Source: Algoriphagus marinus
Lineage (GTDB): Bacteria; Bacteroidota; Bacteroidia; Cytophagales; Cyclobacteriaceae
Direction: 5' to 3'
Length of the DNA: 64,000 nt
Assembly: GCF_001936475.1 (NCBI RefSeq)
Contig: NZ_MSPQ01000013.1
Coordinates: 62,001 to 126,000, forward strand
Of the stretch, positions 34,505 to 42,698 are shown one piece after another (the stretch's first letter is position 1; every line of letters begins with the position of its first letter). The translations under genes and the position numbers were made by a program. The notes beneath the pieces are model-generated. The model had not been told where the DNA came from, ran no database searches, and saw nothing but the letters and a program-made list of their open reading frames with translations.

Positions 34505-34529
34505 AAAATTTGAAATGCCAAGCATCTTA

Positions 34530-35123
34530 TTATCTAATGAATACGAATCCAAAGTTTAATCCAATGTTTGATTGGCCATCTAATCCACCTCCGGAGAAAG
34601 ATTGATAGTATTTAGCACCAATCTTGAAACCAAAATTTTCAGATGGTGCGATCAAAACCCCTAACTCTGGTCTTAATGCAAATTGCCAGTACGTATTCTC
34701 AGAGGTAAAAATGCCCATATCAATTCTTCGATTGTGTGCGATCGTTCCTAATCCCAAACTACCATATGGTTTTACAGCACCTTCGGTGGTTGCAAAATAA
34801 GTTCCAGTCGCTAAAATTGGATAACTTTGCTGATAGCGATATTGAACTCCTGATAGTGAGGCTGTTCCTTCGGTATAGACTTTATTTAGCTCACGCTTGT
34901 AAAGGGTAAAATGACCTAATTCTCCACCGAAAGTGATATTTCGCTTAGTGAATACTTGAAACTCTGCAGTGAATCCTCTTCCTGAAGCTTGATCTATGAA
35001 GTCAGAAGTATTTCCGGTAGGTATGCTTACTGCGTAATTGAAAGAAAATAAAGATTTTTGTGCATTAGCTTTTTCAGCAATAATCATCACCAAAAGAGCA
35101 AATAGTAGGATTGACTTTTTCAT
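34530..35123 (-). CDS. Small outer-membrane beta-barrel protein
   Basis: The protein has 197 residues with a signal peptide (1-21, KANAQ). The mature part alternates amphipathic strands with Gly-rich turns and ends in GLNFGFVFIR, as expected for an eight-stranded barrel of the outer membrane. The gene is 2 bp after the upstream DUF4136 gene, so it belongs to the same operon. Ligand unknown. Confidence 0.75.
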   Translation of the reverse strand: MKKSILLFALLVMIIAEKANAQKSLFSFNYAVSIPTGNTSDFIDQASGRGFTAEFQVFTKRNITFGGELGHFTLYKRELNKVYTEGTASLSGVQYRYQQSYPILATGTYFATTEGAVKPYGSLGLGTIAHNRRIDMGIFTSENTYWQFALRPELGVLIAPSENFGFKIGAKYYQSFSGGGLDGQSNIGLNFGFVFIR

Positions 35124-35125
35124 GA

Positions 35126-35773
35126 TTATTTAGCTAAGTATGGTGATTGTTCGAATGCTTGATTAATAGTGGTGCCGATTCTTGAAGTAATCGTATCTAC
35201 GTTTCCTTCCAAAAGCCCATTGACTACTCCTGTCCAAACTACCGGAATCTGATCTGCGGCATTTTGATTTTTAGGATCCGTCATCTGCATGATTACTGAT
35301 CCAGTTCTGATTCGCGTCACTTGTGGAGGATAATATCCAGGATAATACCAGCCCCATCCTGGACCCCAACCTGGATAAAACCAGCTCCAATACCACCAAT
35401 CGTAGTAGAAGTACAATTGATCAGTCTGAAATACTGCAGGAAGGATAATTAAATCCGGATCTGCTGTAGAAGTGACTTCTGTATAACCCAAACTTCTCAT
35501 ATTGGATCGGATAGATGCTAAAATTGCCGCTGAATAAGCAGGAGAAACAAATTCTGGTTCAAAACCCGGTTCACCAGGGATGTTTTCCTGATCGATTTTG
35601 ATCACCTTATCAGGAAGGGCAAAAGTGCTTTTGCTTTGAAAATTGAATGAATCGTCATAGTTGGTGTAGACAATATCTAATTCATCGATATACTCTGCCC
35701 CATCGGGGAAGCAAGAAATAGATACCATTGCAATACTTACAATGGCAACTAAGGCATTGATTTTTTTAAACAT
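35126..35773 (-). CDS. DUF4136 lipoprotein with aromatic-rich loop
   Basis: The protein has 215 residues with a lipobox SISC (Cys21). The DUF4136 core includes DIVYTNYDD near 33, the ADPDLIILPAV strand (104-114) and the PVVWTGVV strand near 178. Between them, residues 121-150 are mostly Trp, Tyr, Gly and Pro. The aromatic loop is at the same place as the loops of the two paralogues at 33151 and 33814. It follows the helical periplasmic gene by 18 bp. Confidence 0.8.
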   Translation of the reverse strand: MFKKINALVAIVSIAMVSISCFPDGAEYIDELDIVYTNYDDSFNFQSKSTFALPDKVIKIDQENIPGEPGFEPEFVSPAYSAAILASIRSNMRSLGYTEVTSTADPDLIILPAVFQTDQLYFYYDWWYWSWFYPGWGPGWGWYYPGYYPPQVTRIRTGSVIMQMTDPKNQNAADQIPVVWTGVVNGLLEGNVDTITSRIGTTINQAFEQSPYLAK

Positions 35774-35791
35774 TCTGGTAGTTGATTTTAA

Positions 35792-36262
35792 TTAATATTC
35801 GCCGATAAAAGGCAGTTCTTGTTGCATTGCATTTCGTATGGTATTGTGGATATAACTATCCACCTGCATAAATTTCGCTGCATCTAAAGCTGAAGTCGCT
35901 TTCTTGAATTTCTTATAATACTTAGCATGAAGCTTACTAAGAGCTAAATCATTTTTTAGAGTAAGTGATGCCAAAAGATCGGCTTCTTCCTCTCCCATAG
36001 ACTGGTAGCCCTCTAGGTAATCATTGATTATTTTGATTCGCTCTCTTCCGATCACTTGTCGCTCTGACTCATATTCTTGGTAAACATTCCAGAAACTCTG
36101 TGAAACAGATTCTGGAAGATCCATGTAAGCATCGATGAGCATCTTTTTGTCTTTTCCAAAAGCAGCTTGAATGAGAGTAATTTCATCATCAATTGATTGG
36201 GCAATTGATGGGGCTAAACCGAAAGCGAAAAGCATAAGAGGTAAAAGAATGAGTTTTTTCAT
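35792..36262 (-). CDS. Helical periplasmic protein
   Basis: I take the ATG at 36262 (156 residues), which begins a clean signal peptide (1-21, PSIAQS). The mature part is almost all helix, with charged heptads and no Cys. It resembles the general shape of Spy/CpxP-like or other small periplasmic binding proteins but lacks the LTxxQ motif. As the first gene of the DUF4136 operon, it may assist that system. Confidence 0.65.
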   Translation of the reverse strand: MKKLILLPLMLFAFGLAPSIAQSIDDEITLIQAAFGKDKKMLIDAYMDLPESVSQSFWNVYQEYESERQVIGRERIKIINDYLEGYQSMGEEEADLLASLTLKNDLALSKLHAKYYKKFKKATSALDAAKFMQVDSYIHNTIRNAMQQELPFIGEY

Positions 36263-36300
36263 TTCGAAATAATAAATAATAACTTGATACAAATTGATCT

Positions 36301-36308
36301 CAAATATA
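36301..36308 (-). promoter_or_regulatory. Candidate -7 element for the DUF4136 operon
   Basis: TATATTTG on the minus strand is 39 nt before the ATG at 36262 and matches TAnnTTTG. No TTTG is seen at -33. Confidence 0.4.
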
Positions 36309-36437
36309 AAAATATGATCCGAGATTTGTTTTTTTTAAGACTTTGGAATTGCTCGATTTTGCTGAATTATCGCAATTTGAAACAAAAACAACTCCCGTAT
36401 TAAAGAAAAATAAGGATAAAAAAGTCATTCAAACTTC

Positions 36438-37634
36438 TTAGAAAGTCTCATTGATGTTCAGATAAAAACCTGAATTACCGTTTTGTCCAAAACCATAATC
36501 GGCTGTAATGGTCGTGCGATTTTCTTTATTAATCATTACTCTTAAGCCCAATCCATATCCCGGATTCAAATTGGTAAAAAGTTTTTCTTTGGTAGTTCTA
36601 CTGCTGAAACTTGCTGCATTCAAGAATACGGTTCCTCCAAAAGTCTCTTTATTTTTCTGGAGAGGAAATCGATACTCAGCCTCTGAATAAGCCATGCTTT
36701 CTCCCCGGAATCTCCCTTGTGCGTAACCTCTTCCACCTCGCCCAAACATGTCGTATCCAATTGATGGAAGGCCCATGTAAGGTAAATTCCCAGAAACTAA
36801 GAAGTTTCCAAATCCCCATAAGGCGATCAAGTGTCTTTTTCGCTTTTCACTCAGATTGAAATAATGCCGGTAATCAAGTAAGAGGGTAGAGGAAGATTGA
36901 TCCGAACCTAGAAAGGAAGGATTGACTTTATAGGAAATCAATGCGAAATTCTTCTCATAAGGAGAAACTGCCACATCCCGATTTTCCATAATTGCATTGA
37001 AAGTCAAGCCAGAAACCGTGTATTTATCGGTATTAAATCCTAATTGCTGATTGTAATGATCATGAGAAAAATTCAATTCTGAAGGAATTTCTGAATCAAT
37101 AAAGTTCTCGATTTTAGAGTAAACATCTAAGTGATAACCGAGTCCTAAATAAAATTTAGAATCTCCAACCCGTTTTAAAACTGTCTCATAGAACCTCACC
37201 CAGCTGTAATCCATTTGTTGTTCTCCCCAATAAACGCCTGGCTGGTTTGGGTTTTCCATTGGCTCATTCGGACTGCTACCTCCAAGGCCGAAAGTTGGTT
37301 GTGAGGTAATGAAGTACCTCCAATCTCCCACTAGGATCCAGGAATCTTCATTTAAAAAAATATTACTTCTTGAACTAAAAATCCATTGTTTTTTAGTGGT
37401 ATAAAGAAAATTCCCAACCAAATTAGAAAGGTGAGTAATGCTTGGGTCCCCCATTCGCCAAGTAGCTGAAGGGGCAATTCCAAATAACCAACCGTTTGCG
37501 GGATTGGATCCAATCGCGGGAAGAGGCACTACTTTAAACTGATTAAATTTATTAGGCTGGTAACTGATGGAATCCTGAGAAGAAGCTGAAAATGCAATCA
37601 AAATTAAACTAACTAGAAGTAAGATTCTTTTCAT
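36438..37634 (-). CDS. Omp85/BamA-like outer-membrane barrel without POTRA domains
   Basis: The 398-residue protein has a signal peptide (1-19, SASSQ). The rest is a barrel of the surface antigen (D15) type. GRGGRGYAQGRFRGE near residue 293 matches the lid-loop and strand pattern of Omp85 proteins, and it ends in an aromatic Phe. No POTRA domains are present, since the barrel starts right after the signal. Such short forms are common in Bacteroidota; the role is unknown. Confidence 0.78.
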   Translation of the reverse strand: MKRILLLVSLILIAFSASSQDSISYQPNKFNQFKVVPLPAIGSNPANGWLFGIAPSATWRMGDPSITHLSNLVGNFLYTTKKQWIFSSRSNIFLNEDSWILVGDWRYFITSQPTFGLGGSSPNEPMENPNQPGVYWGEQQMDYSWVRFYETVLKRVGDSKFYLGLGYHLDVYSKIENFIDSEIPSELNFSHDHYNQQLGFNTDKYTVSGLTFNAIMENRDVAVSPYEKNFALISYKVNPSFLGSDQSSSTLLLDYRHYFNLSEKRKRHLIALWGFGNFLVSGNLPYMGLPSIGYDMFGRGGRGYAQGRFRGESMAYSEAEYRFPLQKNKETFGGTVFLNAASFSSRTTKEKLFTNLNPGYGLGLRVMINKENRTTITADYGFGQNGNSGFYLNINETF

Positions 37635-37813
37635 TTGGAGAGGTTTTGTTTTGAATTTTGATTGCTTAATTATTCCTTTTTCCAGTTAATTGGAACTGTT
37701 AGATGTATGGAGAATTTTTAAATTCCATAGGCTATTTCCGTCTTTTTTAGCAATAATCAAATTTTGTCAAAAGATTAAAGTTGTAAACATGACCCATGTT
37801 TTCTATAAAATTT

Positions 37814-37847
37814 AAAAGGGGAAAAAGTAATTTCTTTTTCCCCTTTT
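37814..37847 (-). terminator. Terminator after the barrel gene at 37891
   Basis: AAAAGGGGAAAAAG (37814-37827) pairs with CTTTTTCCCCTTTT (37834-37847), a 14-bp perfect stem, 44 bp after the stop at 37891. Confidence 0.82.
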
Positions 37848-37890
37848 GGTAATATTTGAAACTGTTTCATTGACTTGCAAATGCAGCTTT

Positions 37891-38544
37891 TTAATTAGGA
37901 ATTCTAAAAACAAGTCCACCATCAAAGCCAAACTGGTACATAGAAGAATATGTGCTCAATCCTGCGCCTGTTCCTCCGGTTCCAAAGTAAAATCCTCCTC
38001 CAACAGATTGAACAGCCGAGAAAAGTGAGGCCTGCACTCTTAAGGCTACATTTTCTGCTAACCAAATATTTGTTCCTCCTCGAATATTCCATGCGAATTT
38101 GGTGGAATTTCTAGAGTTTCCATTATCAGGATTATCTAAAGCAAATATTCCCATTCCCAAACCAGCACCAGCAAATGGTTCTATAGTTTCATTGACAGGG
38201 AAATACCTTGTACCATTCAACATGATCCAATTTAAGGCAAGATCAAAATCGGTTTGTTGAAGCTGACCATTTAGAATTCCTCCATCCTGATAAATAGTAG
38301 GTGCATTGGTATCTTGTCGTAAATATTGAATTTCAATTGCCCCTTTTGCAGGAATATGATATTCCAATCCTGCTCCCCATCGGAAGCCTCCCTTGATGGT
38401 TCCATCATAGAAAGACGTATTCGAAAAGTATGAGTCCACTCCATCATCAAAGACATAGCCACCGTAAGTGTTTAAGCGGATTTCCTGAGCCATAACCGCA
38501 GAGGAAATAACTGAAAGAAATAATATTAATAATGATTTTTTCAT
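37891..38544 (-). CDS. Outer-membrane beta-barrel protein
   Basis: The 217-residue protein has a signal peptide (1-19, AVMAQ). Amphipathic strands and a C-terminal GGLVFRIPN fit a small barrel of the OmpA/porin-like superfamily. No binding motif is visible. It is a single-gene unit with its own terminator. Ligand and role unknown. Confidence 0.75.
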   Translation of the reverse strand: MKKSLLILFLSVISSAVMAQEIRLNTYGGYVFDDGVDSYFSNTSFYDGTIKGGFRWGAGLEYHIPAKGAIEIQYLRQDTNAPTIYQDGGILNGQLQQTDFDLALNWIMLNGTRYFPVNETIEPFAGAGLGMGIFALDNPDNGNSRNSTKFAWNIRGGTNIWLAENVALRVQASLFSAVQSVGGGFYFGTGGTGAGLSTYSSMYQFGFDGGLVFRIPN

Positions 38545-38671
38545 TTTTTTGTGAGTTAAATGGAAAGCAAAATAGAATTTATTTTTCCCTTTGGGGAGTT
38601 AATATTAATTGAGTTTTGGTGTTTTATTACTTTTAAATCTCTGATAATTTTGGATAAACTAGAAAATAAAA

Positions 38672-39697
38672 CTATTCTTTTGGATAGATCTTTTTCCAAT
38701 CATTTTTCATATCTACAATGGTCCAACCATTTTCAGTAGCATAGTCCCATCCTTTATCAAATCCACCAATTGGAGAACCTCGATCATAGGCCCACTCCCT
38801 GTCAGCATCTGTATGATGCACGTAGACTTGTAATGATTTACCTTCAGTCCCTGCTGAATATTGAAGCATTTGTAAATCTCCATCTGAATTTCCAAAAGCA
38901 GCAATAGGTCTTTTCCCAATATATTGATGTATTCCAACTGGTTTACCATCCTTGTCATCGATAAAATCTAGTTCAGGCAGTTTGATTATAGTTCCCTTGC
39001 CGTCCACCATTTCAAATTTTGATTTAATGGAACTACCTATGACTTGCTCAGATGGGATTCCATATACTTCCTGACTCCAAGGCCGCATAAAATCAATTCC
39101 ACCTCCTGAAACAATAAAAGTCTTAAAGCCATTTGCCCTTAAATAGTCTAAAACTTCGAGCATAGGCTGATAGACCATTTCTTTATAAAGCAGATTGGTT
39201 TTTGGATGTCTTGCTGAGTTAATCCAATCAAGGACTTCGGTATTAAATTCATCTTCAGTCATTCCTGAGTGAGTGACCATTACTAATTTTAGCAATCCGT
39301 GTTCTCCAAAAGAGAATACCTTTTCCACATCTCCTGCAATTGCAGCTGCTAAAAGAGGATCCTTGGACCATTCAGGATGGTCGGGAGACATGGCCTTTAT
39401 TCTATCTAATGAAAATTGTAACTGAAAATAGAAGGGTTGTTCGGACCAAAGGCAGCCATCATTGTCAAAGGTTGCGATTCGGTCAGCTGGAGCTACAAAG
39501 TCCGGATTACCCTCAGTGGTGGTCGCAGCTACAAAATCAAGGATAGATTGCTTGGATATTCCCTCATTCCAAGAAGGAAGTGGGTCCGATACTACAGACT
39601 CAGTAGTACTTGAGCTTTCATCTGCAGAGTTTGGGGATTCACACGAAGTGAAAATGATACTACTTATAAAAAGAAAAAGAATGAATTTCGTTTTCAT
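38672..39697 (-). CDS. Exported HAD phosphatase-like lipoprotein
   Basis: The 341-residue protein has a lipobox ending at Cys19, then a Ser/Thr-rich linker. The HAD nucleophile motif FDNDGCLW has D78 and D80. Motif II is IVSGGG, followed by AFGNSDGD near residue 270 as motif IV. This subgroup resembles bacterial phosphoserine-phosphatase-like proteins, but its envelope location points to an external phosphomonoester. It is 58 bp downstream of the arylsulfatase on the same strand, though a terminator lies between them. Confidence 0.8.
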   Translation of the reverse strand: MKTKFILFLFISSIIFTSCESPNSADESSSTTESVVSDPLPSWNEGISKQSILDFVAATTTEGNPDFVAPADRIATFDNDGCLWSEQPFYFQLQFSLDRIKAMSPDHPEWSKDPLLAAAIAGDVEKVFSFGEHGLLKLVMVTHSGMTEDEFNTEVLDWINSARHPKTNLLYKEMVYQPMLEVLDYLRANGFKTFIVSGGGIDFMRPWSQEVYGIPSEQVIGSSIKSKFEMVDGKGTIIKLPELDFIDDKDGKPVGIHQYIGKRPIAAFGNSDGDLQMLQYSAGTEGKSLQVYVHHTDADREWAYDRGSPIGGFDKGWDYATENGWTIVDMKNDWKKIYPKE

Positions 39698-39720
39698 AGC
39701 TAATCTAGTTTACTAGGAAA

Positions 39721-39747
39721 AAAACCGGTTCGTTCTGAACCGGTTTT
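39721..39747 (-). terminator. Terminator of the arylsulfatase gene
   Basis: AAAACCGGTTC (39721-39731) pairs with GAACCGGTTTT (39737-39747), an 11-bp perfect stem. On the minus strand it is followed by TTTCC within a T-rich run, 8 bp after the sulfatase stop. Confidence 0.82.
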
Positions 39748-39755
39748 TTTTAATT

Positions 39756-41318
39756 TTATTGATTTTGTCCTTTAGACATGTTTTCTATTTGTTTCTGAAC
39801 TTTCCCTAAGCTCCAGTCACCAGCAGTCTGGCTAGGTGGATATTCCTGGAAAGTGGAGAGGAAGTTGAAGGCATATCCTTGGATCGATGTCAAAATATAA
39901 GCTCTGTCTATGTACCAATCATAATAGGTATTTGAGCCATATAATGCTTTCTCGAAAGGATCTCTTCGTAGATTCATCAAATAAGGAGCTCTAAGTTCTA
40001 CGAATGGCTCTAACCAGATTTGAAGATGGCTTGCTCGGTTCTCTAAGAACATTGCTTTCCAATCTAAATAACGCAAAGCGGCTATAGATCCTGCATCATC
40101 CACGTATACAAATCCTTTTCTAGGTGACTCAGCGACTTTTCCAGTTAAGTAATCCAATTGATTAACTCCATCAATGTAGTTTTTGTAGGTTCGGCCTCCC
40201 ATAGTGACTCCTTTCATGATTTTGCTTTTCACGTCAGGATCTCCAGCGATTGCTGCAAAAGTTGGCAACCAATCCTCATGTGATACTATTCCGTTCAAAG
40301 TAGTTCCAGCAGGGAATTTACCTGGCCATTTAACAAAGGCAGGAACTCTGAAAGCACCTTCCCAGCTACTGTTTTTCTCTCCATGGAAAGGAGTAGTTCC
40401 AGCGTCAGGCCAAGTGTTATAGTGTGGGCCATTATCTGTAGAATACATGACAACAGTATTGTCGGCAATACCTAGCTCATCTAATAATGCAAGGAGCTCG
40501 CCTACATGCATGTCGTGCTCAACCATTCCGTCACCATACTCATCTTGACCAGAGATTCCACGATGCTCTTCTTTCACGTGTGTTCTAAAGTGCATTCTGG
40601 TACCATTCCACCAAGTGAAGAAAGGCTTTCCTGCGGCTACCTGCTTTTTGATAAATTCTTTTGCGGCTGCTACTGACTCATCATCGATAGTCTCCATTCG
40701 CTTTTTGGTCAAAGCACCGGTGTCTTCGATTTTCTGTCCTCCTTTTCCATCGGCCCAAGAGTGAATAACACCTCTTGGTCCATAGACATCTTGGAACTTC
40801 TTACCATTTGCTAAGATCATGTCTGTTGGATAATCCTCATTCTCTGGCTCTTCTTCAGCATTGAGGTGATAAAGATTTCCAAAAAACTCATCAAATCCAT
40901 GATTGGTTGGCAAGTGCTCGTCCCGATCTCCTTGGTGATTTTTCCCAAATTGTCCAGTAGCATAGCCCATGCTTTTTAATACTGTAGCCATGGTGATATC
41001 CGTAGTCTGCCATCCTTCTTTTGCTCCTGGCATTCCTACTTTAGTCATACCTGTTCTCACGGGTACATTTCCTCCAATAAAAGCTGCTCTACCTGCAGTA
41101 CAAGACTGCTGTGCGTAATAATCAGTAAATGCCACTCCCTCTCTTGCGATTCTGTCAATATTTGGAGTTCTATATCCCATCATACCACGGTTGTTGTGGC
41201 TGATGTTCCAAGTCCCAATATCATCGCCCCAAATGACAAGAATATTTGGTTTTTTCTCCTGAGCATAACTTGCTACACTTAGGTATGCTCCCAAAAGCAT
41301 TAAAAGTAATTTCTTCAT
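39756..41318 (-). CDS. Arylsulfatase, exported
   Basis: The 520-residue protein has a signal peptide (1-20, ASYAQ). The sulfatase core begins NILVIWGDD, with D32 and D33 as metal ligands, and carries the modification site SCTAGRAAF (Cys73, C-x-A-x-R), which a formylglycine-generating enzyme converts to formylglycine. A later STDNGPH block supplies more ligands. It hydrolyses a sulfate ester, either aryl or polysaccharide-linked. No maturation enzyme gene is in this window. Confidence 0.9.
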   Translation of the reverse strand: MKKLLLMLLGAYLSVASYAQEKKPNILVIWGDDIGTWNISHNNRGMMGYRTPNIDRIAREGVAFTDYYAQQSCTAGRAAFIGGNVPVRTGMTKVGMPGAKEGWQTTDITMATVLKSMGYATGQFGKNHQGDRDEHLPTNHGFDEFFGNLYHLNAEEEPENEDYPTDMILANGKKFQDVYGPRGVIHSWADGKGGQKIEDTGALTKKRMETIDDESVAAAKEFIKKQVAAGKPFFTWWNGTRMHFRTHVKEEHRGISGQDEYGDGMVEHDMHVGELLALLDELGIADNTVVMYSTDNGPHYNTWPDAGTTPFHGEKNSSWEGAFRVPAFVKWPGKFPAGTTLNGIVSHEDWLPTFAAIAGDPDVKSKIMKGVTMGGRTYKNYIDGVNQLDYLTGKVAESPRKGFVYVDDAGSIAALRYLDWKAMFLENRASHLQIWLEPFVELRAPYLMNLRRDPFEKALYGSNTYYDWYIDRAYILTSIQGYAFNFLSTFQEYPPSQTAGDWSLGKVQKQIENMSKGQNQ

Positions 41319-41388
41319 AAAATGAATAGAATTAAGATTGAAATTGAATGTTGCAGATTAAATTTAAAAAAAGTCATTCAAAAAGCCT

Positions 41389-41410
41389 AACAAGGGTATT
41401 TTACCTTGCT
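41389..41410 (-). terminator. Weak hairpin after the AraC gene
   Basis: AACAAGG and CCTTGCT form a 7-bp stem with one G-T pair; on the minus strand GGCTTTTTG follows a few bases later. A weak candidate only. Confidence 0.35.
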
Positions 41411-41444
41411 AACAATCGATGAATTGACACATTAAGGTCAAATT

Positions 41445-42629
41445 CTAAGCTATATTCAGCTGATTTTTGTATTGGGATGGCGTCATTCCTTTATATTTCT
41501 TAAAGGAATTAATGAATGAATTTCTATTGTTGAATCCGCATAGATCAGCGATTCCCTCAAAAGTTTTTTGCTCCAAATACCCATTTTCAATCATTCTTAT
41601 ACTTTCATCAACACGTTCTTTATTGATCAAATCTGAAAAGGAGCAGTTTAGATATTTATTAATGTAGATAGTTAAAAGGTAGCTAGGTATTTCAGTGTCT
41701 TTTGCAAGATCAGCCAAGGAATACCCTTTGATTAGAAAGACCTTTTCTTCTTTCAACGATTTGTGTATTTTTTTCTTTAGTTCTTGGATCTTTTCGGTAC
41801 TCAGTACATGCTTTTCTAAGTTTTCATCCACTTCATTTTGTTCGTTTACAATAAATTCGAACTCATCCAATCCATATAGGATTTTTGGGAAGAAAAGCAA
41901 AGCTACTCCTGCAAAAATGGTGATCAACGCTACTGAAAAGTGGATCAAATCGAATGCTAATTGAGGATCACCTTTAATTCCAATTAGAAAATAGGGGAGA
42001 AATGAAAATAGCCATAAAAATAAATAAAGTGTAATCCATTTTTGCCAGATAGAACCGAACTGGTTTTTAGTTTTTAGAAAATGCTTCCTGTTTTTATAGA
42101 CAATTCTACTAGAAAGTATCCAATAGAAAGCTAACAATATTGTCCTAAAAATTCCGTGAAAGTTTGAAGGGAAAAATCTTGATTGATTGAAATTGGTAAA
42201 CTTAGCTGGATCATCAATTTCGCTTAGAATTAATCCTAGTTTGTCAGAAGAACTTAAAAAGTAAATTGGCCAGAAATCAATCAAAAAAACCAGGAACGGA
42301 ATCAAATGAATCAGATCTTTATATGAAAGTGAGTTTTGATAAACTACATTTCTAATATAAATGTAGAGCAATGGTCCAATCAATAGTCCAGTAAAATTTC
42401 CAGTTCTATATAACTCCGGAAAATTGACCAACATTCCAGAGGAAATTAGACTTGCTAGAAAAAGAGAATAGGTCGTAAAAAAAATATTGAACCCAAGTAA
42501 AATATTTGTTTTTTCTTTTTTAATACCAAAAATAAAGAGCACCAAACTTACCTCAATACCGATGATTATGGAGACAAAATAACAGAGCTCCTTGAAGTTT
42601 AAAAGTATATCCATAATTCTATTAGACAT
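41445..42629 (-). CDS. Membrane-anchored AraC-family regulator
   Basis: I place the start at the ATG at 42629 (394 residues) or 42614, because a longer frame runs through the terminator at 42649-42674. About seven membrane helices fill residues 10-245. The C-terminus is an AraC-type DNA-binding domain with two helix-turn-helix units: YSLADLAKDTEIPSYLL and FEGIADLCGFNNRNSF, ending in GMTPSQYKN. Such proteins sense a signal at the membrane and act on nearby promoters. The convergent or tandem sulfatase gene is a possible target. Confidence 0.85.
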   Translation of the reverse strand: MSNRIMDILLNFKELCYFVSIIIGIEVSLVLFIFGIKKEKTNILLGFNIFFTTYSLFLASLISSGMLVNFPELYRTGNFTGLLIGPLLYIYIRNVVYQNSLSYKDLIHLIPFLVFLIDFWPIYFLSSSDKLGLILSEIDDPAKFTNFNQSRFFPSNFHGIFRTILLAFYWILSSRIVYKNRKHFLKTKNQFGSIWQKWITLYLFLWLFSFLPYFLIGIKGDPQLAFDLIHFSVALITIFAGVALLFFPKILYGLDEFEFIVNEQNEVDENLEKHVLSTEKIQELKKKIHKSLKEEKVFLIKGYSLADLAKDTEIPSYLLTIYINKYLNCSFSDLINKERVDESIRMIENGYLEQKTFEGIADLCGFNNRNSFINSFKKYKGMTPSQYKNQLNIA

Positions 42630-42648
42630 CCAAAGATAGAAATAAAAA

Positions 42649-42674
42649 AAACCTGTCGTTAAAACAACAGGTTT
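42649..42674 (-). terminator. Terminator of the FadL/OmpA operon
   Basis: AAACCTGTCGTT (42649-42660) pairs with AACAACAGGTTT (42663-42674) with one mismatch; on the minus strand a run of eight T residues follows. It lies 25 bp after the OmpA-gene stop. Confidence 0.82.
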
Positions 42675-42698
42675 TTCTCCTTCCACTATTTCTTTTAC

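Noticed and set aside
41445-42686. A longer AraC start at 42686
   Set aside because: The extension lies across the terminator of the upstream operon (42649-42674).
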